Of a stretch of 56,526 bases of DNA, positions 1 through 6,712 are shown in pieces (positions within the stretch are counted from its first letter, which is position 1; every line of letters begins with the position of its first letter). Under the pieces are notes generated by a model, which saw nothing but the letters and a program-made list of their open reading frames with translations, was not told the DNA's origin and made no database searches. The position numbers and the translations under genes were made by a program. The stretch lies in the NCBI GenBank assembly GCA_947167345.1, contig CAMVHR010000018.1, positions 1 through 56,526 on the forward strand, read 5' to 3'. The DNA comes from an uncultured Treponema sp. GTDB lineage: Bacteria > Spirochaetota > Spirochaetia > Treponematales > Treponemataceae.

Positions 1-1059
1 AATCCATTCAGGGATTTCTATGTAATCAGAAATAGAGCTTTTGCCATCTGAATGCTCATTCAATGAAATCAGTTTGCGTTCTGCAAGCTTTTTCAATGTC
101 TCTGATTTCATGTTCTCAAACATCTCACCGCAAGCAGTTTCCCACACAAGATTAAAGACATTCGTTCCATAAAGACTGAAAGAAGCGTCGCTTTGATTAG
201 AAGACTGTTCCGAAATGAATGTGTAAAGCGTTTTTAAAAGATTTTGCTTGCGGGTTACAAACTGATTTTTAATCTCCTTTTCAAGGCGATATTTTATGTA
301 ATCAACATCGCCAAAACCTTCTAAAGTCTCGTCCGTCAACTCTGCTTCTGCCAAACCGAACAAATCCAAAAGCCTGTCGTGATTCAAATCTCTTGAGCAT
401 TGTGAAATTATTGCAGCATGAAGACGGCGAATAAAATCAAAATCATTTTGCGTGTTATCCTGAGTATAAACATCAAGATAATAAGGAGTATTGTTTTTGA
501 TGAAAGCATAAGTTTCATTGATTGTCTTATCCCAAAGGATTTCCCCTTCACCATTAAGCTCGACAACCTCTTGTTGATTTGAATACAAGCCGTTTTCAAA
601 ATAGTCATTCAGAATATGGAGAGAAATAGCCAGACGGTTAAACTGCTTGCTTTCGTCTTCACCATTATACAGATGAATAAGCTGTTCTTTCTGATTATAT
701 TTTTCAATAACCTTGATTACAGTCTTTAGCTTTTCAAAAGGTTTTTCGTCATTGTCGATGTATTTTGGATAGCAGAATAAAACCAAGTCATCCAAAAGGA
801 TTACACCTACAAAAGAAAAAACATAAGAAAAATCTGACGAGTCATCTGGTATTTCGCCAATAACAGAATCCTGGTCAGAAAGTTCTGAATACTCCGGCTT
901 ATCCTTGCGGACAGTTTTAAAAAGATTGTATCTTTTTAGAGTGCCGATATTTTTCTTTGTCTTCTCCTTATCACTGGAAAAGAGAAATTCCAATTGAGCA
1001 AGAGAATAATGACGGCCTTCACGAAAATAAGCTGATTTCAAATACAATGCTCCATGCAA
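1..1059 (-). CDS. LlaJI-type restriction endonuclease subunit, partial (runs off left edge)
   Basis: An open frame of about 353 codons runs from a TTG at 1059 to the window edge without a stop. I recognise it as the restriction subunit of LlaJI-type systems, with a block near the 3' side reading VWETACGEMFENM that resembles the conserved region of that family. It follows the McrB-like gene directly, the arrangement expected for LlaJI R1/R2, where the AAA subunit powers the nuclease. No ATG is available in frame. The nearest ATG (1078-1076) is one base out of register across a T7 tract (1064-1058 on the plus strand), and a 12-bp hairpin separates the frame from the upstream stop. The start is therefore uncertain, and the gene may be frameshifted, phase-variable or TTG-initiated. 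The family call is from sequence memory and the C-terminus is missing. Confidence 0.72.
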   Translation of the reverse strand, partial: MHGALYLKSAYFREGRHYSLAQLEFLFSSDKEKTKKNIGTLKRYNLFKTVRKDKPEYSELSDQDSVIGEIPDDSSDFSYVFSFVGVILLDDLVLFCYPKYIDNDEKPFEKLKTVIKVIEKYNQKEQLIHLYNGEDESKQFNRLAISLHILNDYFENGLYSNQQEVVELNGEGEILWDKTINETYAFIKNNTPYYLDVYTQDNTQNDFDFIRRLHAAIISQCSRDLNHDRLLDLFGLAEAELTDETLEGFGDVDYIKYRLEKEIKNQFVTRKQNLLKTLYTFISEQSSNQSDASFSLYGTNVFNLVWETACGEMFENMKSETLKKLAERKLISLNEHSDGKSSISDYIEIPEWI

Positions 1060-1067
1060 AAAAATTG

Positions 1068-1094
1068 AATTGTCGCATCAGTGATGCGACAATT
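1068..1094 (-). terminator. Hairpin with T tract between McrB-like and LlaJI-like genes
   Basis: A perfect 12-bp inverted repeat (aattgtcgcatc / gatgcgacaatt) has a 3-nt loop. Its first arm on the minus strand overlaps the stop codon of the McrB-like gene. The second arm is followed on the minus strand by CAA and then seven T. It looks like an intrinsic terminator or attenuator placed before the restriction subunit, so it could keep nuclease expression below that of the methyltransferases. A role in translation coupling is equally possible. Confidence 0.6.
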
Positions 1095-3204
1095 AGAATA
1101 ACTTTCCTTCAGTTGGAACGGCATCTTCTTTGCTTGAAATATCATGCTCTTCAACAACATCTTCATCGTTGAATTTAAACACTTTCACTCCTATTTCCTC
1201 AAATTTTTTACAGACTTCGGAATAAATGAATTGCTTTTCAACAACGTTAAATAGTTGCTTTGCTTTCATTTTTGCCGCATCTTCAAAAAGGTACATAAGA
1301 ACTTTACTTTCAAACAGCTTTACAAAATCCATTTCTTTATTGAAGGCAGAGTCCAAAACTGTTTTAGAAAGGAAGAAGGGGCCTAGAAGTTTATCTTCAT
1401 TAATTCCAAGCGTAATCAACTTGTTGTTTATAGCCTTTCGAAGGTCATTCCAATTAACTTTCTTTGTTGCACTGATTGGGATTTCATAGCCTTTTACTTT
1501 ATCTTCATTTTCATCAATTCCGATATATTCAAACTCCCATCTTCGCTTAAACGCCGTATCCATTGGGAATACACCCTGGTCTGCGCTGTTCATTGTCGCC
1601 CAGATGTACATGTTGGAAGGGATTTTCAGCTCGTCTTCAGGAATGCCATTTTTAGCAAGATATTTTTTTATATCCTCACTCGCAGCCACAGGATATTCAG
1701 AATTGCCATTTTCATCACGGTCAAGAAGCTGGAACACATCACCGAATACTGCTGCCACATTTGCACGGTTTATTTCTTCAATTAGAAGAAGGAAATTTTG
1801 CGATGGATTCTGTTTTGCTGCTGTATAAATCCGCATGAATGGGCCGGGAACATATTGGTATGAGATTTCTTCTTCTGTGCAATCCAAATTTAAGTCAATA
1901 TATGGTCTTATAGCTCGTCCATGATTTCTTTCAACTCCATTATCATTTGCCGTATAAGAACCATCCGCTTTTTTTGTTCTGAATTCATCATCGGAATAAA
2001 TTCCTATCAACAAGGGAAGTCTTGTTAAATCACTATCATCTCGAAATTTATCATAAAGTAAATCGTATTTTTCTTGTCCAGAACGATTCTTATCTTTTAG
2101 AATTGATAAAATTTGTTTCTGTTCGTCAGTCAAAGATGAATCTGTTTCTTTTACAGTAATCGTAGGCTTATAAGTGCCTACGAATTGCGCATAGCTGTAG
2201 TTTGGATGAAAGGTAACACGCTCAAAACAATCATCAGCGAAATTATTTTTTCTATCCAGTTCCAACGAATGACTTTTTCCAGTTCCAGGGGCACCAAAGA
2301 TGATGCGATTATGAGGAAAAGGAATTGTGTCAGAAATATTTGAATTTTGAGTCTGATTATCTGAAGTGTTTAATTTTATATTTGTTAATACCAAAAAATT
2401 TTCGACCCTTTCCGAGTATGCTTTTAACTCATCTTCTGATAGAGTCTGATTTTTAGAAACATTTCCATTATAACCTGACAAATAATAGTTCAAGCCTTCA
2501 TTTGCTGAACTCTTTAAAATTCTCGAAGCACCTTTATTTTCTTTATCATCTGACAAACTTACACTATTATCTTCAAGCAAGGATTTATAAATTCCAAGAT
2601 TATCAAAAATCAAATCCTGATTGTTATGTTCAATTTTGTAAATCGCTGTTTCCGAAAAAACAGTAAGGAGTTTTCTAAAAGAATCAAAAACAGACTGATT
2701 GGATGGTGTTTTAGTCAAAAGAATTTCATAAAAAAATTTCAAAAAATCTTTCTGATTAGACTGAACCAACAAATCAAGAATATCAATATTCGATGTGTAG
2801 GAAATTATTTTTTCAAATCGTTTTCCGCCAGTTCTTTCAGAACTAAATGAACTTCCGTCTACAAACTGAAATCGAGCCAATTTCCAAATCAGTTCAAAAC
2901 CAACAATAAGAGCTTCAATTTGAGCTTTCAGCAATGGATTTTCCAATAGACTCGACTTAAACAAAGTTTCATTAAAATTAGAAACATTGCTTGAGAGAAG
3001 TTCTGTAATTTTTTCTTGCACTTCCGACTTTAAAACAAGTCCGTCTCCATTTTGTGCCGAATAGGCAATTTTAGATTTTTTATCCCCACATTTCCAAATT
3101 AAATAGGACAACACGATTGCTTGAGTTGCATTAGGAAGCGATGACTTTATGCCAAGTTTCAAATCAATTTCAGAATTTGCTGATTTCGGTTTCGGGTAAC
3201 TCAT
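1093..3204 (-). CDS. McrB-like AAA NTPase, LlaJI-type restriction subunit
   Basis: This is a 703-aa protein whose C-terminal half is a McrB-type AAA domain. It has Walker A GAPGTGKS near residue 302, a Walker B-like LLLIEEINRAN near 471, and a sensor region ATMNSADQG near 535 followed by the arginine-rich FKRRWEF. McrB-family proteins hydrolyse GTP or ATP to drive DNA translocation by a partner nuclease, here presumably the LlaJI-like subunit downstream. The N-terminal 300 residues are not recognised and may carry target recognition. An ATG also exists at 3210, but AGGAG lies only one base before it and seven bases before the ATG at 3204, so 3204 is the better start. The gene follows the C5 methyltransferase with overlapping ends. 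Confidence 0.88.
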   Translation of the reverse strand: MSYPKPKSANSEIDLKLGIKSSLPNATQAIVLSYLIWKCGDKKSKIAYSAQNGDGLVLKSEVQEKITELLSSNVSNFNETLFKSSLLENPLLKAQIEALIVGFELIWKLARFQFVDGSSFSSERTGGKRFEKIISYTSNIDILDLLVQSNQKDFLKFFYEILLTKTPSNQSVFDSFRKLLTVFSETAIYKIEHNNQDLIFDNLGIYKSLLEDNSVSLSDDKENKGASRILKSSANEGLNYYLSGYNGNVSKNQTLSEDELKAYSERVENFLVLTNIKLNTSDNQTQNSNISDTIPFPHNRIIFGAPGTGKSHSLELDRKNNFADDCFERVTFHPNYSYAQFVGTYKPTITVKETDSSLTDEQKQILSILKDKNRSGQEKYDLLYDKFRDDSDLTRLPLLIGIYSDDEFRTKKADGSYTANDNGVERNHGRAIRPYIDLNLDCTEEEISYQYVPGPFMRIYTAAKQNPSQNFLLLIEEINRANVAAVFGDVFQLLDRDENGNSEYPVAASEDIKKYLAKNGIPEDELKIPSNMYIWATMNSADQGVFPMDTAFKRRWEFEYIGIDENEDKVKGYEIPISATKKVNWNDLRKAINNKLITLGINEDKLLGPFFLSKTVLDSAFNKEMDFVKLFESKVLMYLFEDAAKMKAKQLFNVVEKQFIYSEVCKKFEEIGVKVFKFNDEDVVEEHDISSKEDAVPTEGKLF

Positions 3205-3206
3205 TT

Positions 3207-4277
3207 TCATTCTCCTGCATTATCTTTGATTATAGCTTCTGCCACTGCTTTTGCAAGCAATGGAGGCACGGCATTTCCCACTTGTTTCATTTGAGATGTT
3301 TTCGTTCCATAAAAAACAAAATTGTCGGGAAAAGACTGCAAGCGAGCAGCCTCTCGAACAGTTATAGCGCGATTCAAAAACGGATGTGTAAATCTTCCCG
3401 ATGAGGGCGTATCAAAGCGTGTCGTTATCGTAACGGCAACATCATCTTTGACAATCCTTCCCCAAGTTCCACTGTAAATAGATTTCGTCAGCTCTTCTTT
3501 TGGTAAATCATTTCTTCCGCCACCTTCAGGAACCATCGCCATCCGTTTTATTGCAATGTCAGAATGAGAAGTCGCAACATGATTAAAAAGTTTTTCACTA
3601 TCTGACCTTAATAATTTCTGATATTCTGATTGAGAGCCATTTCTATAGTTTTGCTCAAAAGCTCCTTCTCCAGAATTTAAAAATGCCAAATCGCTGATTG
3701 CTTCCCATGCAGTTGTCTTTTTAGTCTTTTTCTGTGGAAAAACGACTTTCTCCGCTCCTAATTTTCCGATAATAAAAGCTCTTCTTCTGTTTTGCGGAAC
3801 GCCGAAATCAGAAGCGTTCAAGACATCGCTATTGATGGTATAACCAATACTTGAAAACATTTCCGTTATTTCTTTTTTAAAATAGCCGTTCTCAGCAGTA
3901 AGCAAATTCGGAACATTCTCCATTACAAAGTATTTCGGACGAATAAAATCAACTACATTAAAATAATATTTGAAGAGGAAATTTCGAGGGTCATTTATAG
4001 TTTTTCGCTGTCCTTTCTGAGAAAAACCCTGACAAGGCGGCCCTCCAATAACAATATCAACGGAATCTTTTATATTTGCGAAAGTTGATTTTATATCAAG
4101 CTTCGTGATGTCTTTTATAATCATGTTATTGTCCGGACGGTTTTTCACATACGAAGTCGCAATGCTTTCATCATATTCATTTGCCATGAGAATTTTAGCA
4201 CCTGCCATTTCAAAACCGAGACTCAGACCACCCACACCTGCAAATAAATCGATTGCGTTTAAAACTTTTCCGCTCAT
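3207..4277 (-). CDS. DNA (cytosine-5-)-methyltransferase, RM-associated
   Basis: This 356-aa protein has the ordered C5-methyltransferase motifs. Motif I is DLFAGVGGLSLGF near residue 10, motif IV GGPPCQGFS has the catalytic Cys at 82, motif VI is ENVPN at 120, motif VIII is QNRRRAF, and motif X is QVGNAVPPLLAKAVAEAI at the C-terminus. The target recognition region between VIII and IX is long enough for a sequence-specific enzyme. It overlaps the N6-type methyltransferase upstream by 4 nt and runs into the McrB-like gene, so it belongs to the LlaJI-type operon and probably protects one strand of the recognition site. Known LlaJI systems use two methyltransferases. Here the second is of a different chemical class. 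Confidence 0.95.
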   Translation of the reverse strand: MSGKVLNAIDLFAGVGGLSLGFEMAGAKILMANEYDESIATSYVKNRPDNNMIIKDITKLDIKSTFANIKDSVDIVIGGPPCQGFSQKGQRKTINDPRNFLFKYYFNVVDFIRPKYFVMENVPNLLTAENGYFKKEITEMFSSIGYTINSDVLNASDFGVPQNRRRAFIIGKLGAEKVVFPQKKTKKTTAWEAISDLAFLNSGEGAFEQNYRNGSQSEYQKLLRSDSEKLFNHVATSHSDIAIKRMAMVPEGGGRNDLPKEELTKSIYSGTWGRIVKDDVAVTITTRFDTPSSGRFTHPFLNRAITVREAARLQSFPDNFVFYGTKTSQMKQVGNAVPPLLAKAVAEAIIKDNAGE

Positions 4278-4996
4278 TTTATTTCCTCAATTCGATTTTT
4301 TGCAATTTCAAAATATTCCTTATTTATTTCAATTCCGATAAATTTCCGTTCAAGCAACCTTGCGGCAACTCCTGTAGAACCGCTTCCCATAAAGGGGTCT
4401 AACACTACCTCACCTTTATTTGAAAGCAGATTCACAAAATGTTTCATTAACTGAACAGGTTTTTGCGTTGGATGCTTACCGTGTTTCTTTTCATTTCCAG
4501 TTGTCAGAGAAGTTTCTACAAAATCATGTATAACAGCACCATCATTATTGAAAGTCCCTGTCCGCTTTTTGTATGTAAAATAAATCCAGCTTTCCGTTGA
4601 ATTGACAAAATGAAGATTCATATTCCGTGGCATTGGATTCAATTTGTGCCAAATGCCTGTTGTCTTATAATAAAATCCATATTTTTCGGCAATAGAAATA
4701 ACAGATTCGACTTTTATGATTGCCATAAAAACAATCATTGAACCGCCAATTTTTATGACTCGGGCAGATTGCTCAAAAAATTTCTCCAATGACTGCTTCC
4801 AAGTTTCATAATTCAAATTATCCCAATCAGCTGCTCCAAAAAAATTGTCGCGCATCTTTTTAAGATTTGTGTCGCGGTTTTGCATAAAAAGCCCGAGATT
4901 ATACGGTGGGTCTGTAAGAATTAAATCCACAGATTGCGATGGTATATCTTGCAAAGCGGAGAGACAATCGGAATGTATCAAATTAAATTCAGACAT
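4274..4996 (-). CDS. Site-specific DNA methyltransferase, beta-class, probably N6-adenine
   Basis: This is a 240-aa amino-methyltransferase with the catalytic DPPYNLG motif at residues 29-35 and the AdoMet-binding DPFMGSGSTG at 200-209. Motif IV before motif I is the beta-class order. DPPY favours N6-adenine over N4-cytosine methylation, but the class is not certain from the motif alone. It ends in a 4-nt overlap with the C5 methyltransferase and starts 5 nt after the HNH gene, consistent with one polycistronic RM unit. The pairing of N6A and 5mC enzymes suggests an asymmetric recognition site with a different base modified on each strand. That is inference. Confidence 0.92.
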   Translation of the reverse strand: MSEFNLIHSDCLSALQDIPSQSVDLILTDPPYNLGLFMQNRDTNLKKMRDNFFGAADWDNLNYETWKQSLEKFFEQSARVIKIGGSMIVFMAIIKVESVISIAEKYGFYYKTTGIWHKLNPMPRNMNLHFVNSTESWIYFTYKKRTGTFNNDGAVIHDFVETSLTTGNEKKHGKHPTQKPVQLMKHFVNLLSNKGEVVLDPFMGSGSTGVAARLLERKFIGIEINKEYFEIAKNRIEEIK

Positions 4997-5001
4997 ACAA
5001 T

Positions 5002-5736
5002 TTACGCTCCGCCCAAAAACACAGTATTCTGATGATACCGTAAATTTTCAATAAAAGCCACAGATGTTTTCAAATCGTATTTTTTTCTTCTGTCGATTTT
5101 CAGTAAATCGATATTCTTATTCTCCAGTTCCTTAGAAAATACAATCTGCCCTTTCTCATTAAAAGTGATAAGCCCGACATCAAAAAGTTTATCGTACAAT
5201 GGGCTGAGCAGGATTCCGTTTTCTGTGCTAAGCCGCTGTTCATTTGTGCTGACAGACCACGGCTTGATATGGCTTGCGATGAGAATTCGCTTGTCATCAA
5301 TGCCAGTAACAACGCACCGACCGTCATATTTCTTAATCAGATTTTCCCTGAATATTCCTTGCCCGATTCTTGCAGTTATGACGGCTTCCCGTTCCGTTTT
5401 CGTAAGGCTTTGGGATTTTTCAATGAACTGCCCATAGTTAGTGTCAAGCAGGAGGGCATCATGAACGGCAAGAAAATTCCTATATTGTTTCAAAGCATTG
5501 CTGTACATGCTGTTTCCGCGAGTGTTTTTATCAATAAAAAGGCTACTTAAAAATGCCTTCTGGATTGTTACATCAAGTTCACTCAAGGACATTTTCATAA
5601 GCGGCTTTTCCGTCAGTTTCCATGCAAGAAAGTCTTTTGAACATGCGCTAAGACCGCTCTTATAGTGATAAGCGGTCGATTTGCCTTTATTGGCAGAGGA
5701 AATCATCCAATCGTAAAAAGTTTGCAGGGATTGCAT
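5002..5736 (-). CDS. HNH endonuclease
   Basis: This is a 244-aa protein with a C-terminal HNH_2-type nuclease motif: CVVTG (141-145), SHIKPW with H156, then N173 and a LLSPLYDKLFD segment (177-187). The N-terminal 120 residues resemble the helical region found in standalone HNH proteins linked to RM systems and have no motif I recognise. The start is supported by AAGGA 8 nt upstream of the ATG at 5736. A TATAAT-like -10 (5751-5756, minus strand) in the 64-nt gap suggests the operon has its own promoter here, separate from the GHKL/receiver genes. It may act as a second restriction nuclease. Confidence 0.88.
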   Translation of the reverse strand: MQSLQTFYDWMISSANKGKSTAYHYKSGLSACSKDFLAWKLTEKPLMKMSLSELDVTIQKAFLSSLFIDKNTRGNSMYSNALKQYRNFLAVHDALLLDTNYGQFIEKSQSLTKTEREAVITARIGQGIFRENLIKKYDGRCVVTGIDDKRILIASHIKPWSVSTNEQRLSTENGILLSPLYDKLFDVGLITFNEKGQIVFSKELENKNIDLLKIDRRKKYDLKTSVAFIENLRYHQNTVFLGGA

Positions 5737-5750
5737 ATACTTAGTCCTTA

Positions 5751-5756
5751 ATTATA
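5751..5756 (-). promoter_or_regulatory. Candidate -10 box for the HNH/RM operon
   Basis: TATAAT lies on the minus strand about 15 nt before the HNH start codon, in the only gap (5737-5800) between the two defence modules. No convincing -35 at 16-18 nt was found, so this is a weak promoter call. Confidence 0.35.
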
Positions 5757-5800
5757 ATTTGTATATTCATTACCAAAGAGCGGTATTTTGTTAATCACTC

Positions 5801-6712
5801 CTAAATTTTTTGCGCAATATCTTCAAACATCTTATGATACTTAATAATATTCTTTCGTATATCGTTTATCATTGCGGGAGTAAATTCTTTCTCGCCGTTC
5901 TTGGTTGCAAGCATTTCGCTGCCATCATCTTTTTGAATTGCTTTACAATGGGCTAATTCGTTTCTGTTTCCAATAATTTCTGTATTATAATTTGATAAAA
6001 ACTTATCAATACCAAGTTTCTGTTTCTCTATTATATGGTTTAATGCCCTTGCTGTTGTATATGAGTCAAAATTCTGTTCAAAAACAACTTCCTGTATCGT
6101 TTTGTTCTTCCATCCGTGAAAACAGTTTTTATCGCAATTCGCTTGAGATGTATCTAACGAGTTTTTTACCCGTTCTTCAAGATTCCCAATTATATATTTT
6201 CTCAGCTCTTTTTCATTTTCTTCATTACTCTTGCAATAATCAGCCACAAGATTTTTCATCATATCATCAAGTTCGCTCACTTCAGACATAACAAGTCCGC
6301 GGAGCTGCGTCAAGTCATTCAATTTTGCTACAGTAAGCAAAATAAGTTCCTTCATTTTTTTTAGAAGTCTTTCTTCTCTATGCGAACCTGTTTCAAAAAA
6401 GAATGTCACTCGATCTAACCTTCCTTCTGGAAGTTGATTTTGTCCGGAATAAAACAAGACTTCCGTATTCACACTTTTTCCACGAATAAAAGAAATAAAA
6501 TCATCGCCTTTTTCTTCATCAATATTATAGTCAGAAAAAATCACATCATATTTTTCTATATCTATGAACTTTTTTGCAGTAGCTATATCTTCGCAAAAAT
6601 CAATTTTCGACTCAAAGAATAATTCTTCAATAAAGCTTTTAAGTGCTTTTTCTTCTTTTGAGAACTCATCTTTGTTGTCATCAATCCATAAAACTTTATA
6701 TTTCAAACTCAT
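5801..6712 (-). CDS. Receiver-domain protein with C-terminal HEPN-like domain
   Basis: This is a 303-aa protein. Residues 1-125 form a response-regulator receiver: an acidic pair D11-D12 after VLWI, a candidate phospho-acceptor D61 in IFSDYNID, and a Ser at 89 in LFYSG. The conserved Lys-Pro after beta-5 is not evident, since the sequence there is FFFETG, so the receiver may be atypical. The C-terminal half is helical, has no DNA-binding motif, and contains RNELAH at 250-255, matching the R-x4-H (RN-x3-H) motif of HEPN ribonucleases. Its start overlaps the stop of the dual-GHKL gene by 4 nt (ATGA), so the two are translationally coupled and probably form a kinase/effector pair. The inferred role is an RNase effector unleashed by signalling. 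The HEPN call rests on one motif plus length. Confidence 0.72.
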   Translation of the reverse strand: MSLKYKVLWIDDNKDEFSKEEKALKSFIEELFFESKIDFCEDIATAKKFIDIEKYDVIFSDYNIDEEKGDDFISFIRGKSVNTEVLFYSGQNQLPEGRLDRVTFFFETGSHREERLLKKMKELILLTVAKLNDLTQLRGLVMSEVSELDDMMKNLVADYCKSNEENEKELRKYIIGNLEERVKNSLDTSQANCDKNCFHGWKNKTIQEVVFEQNFDSYTTARALNHIIEKQKLGIDKFLSNYNTEIIGNRNELAHCKAIQKDDGSEMLATKNGEKEFTPAMINDIRKNIIKYHKMFEDIAQKI

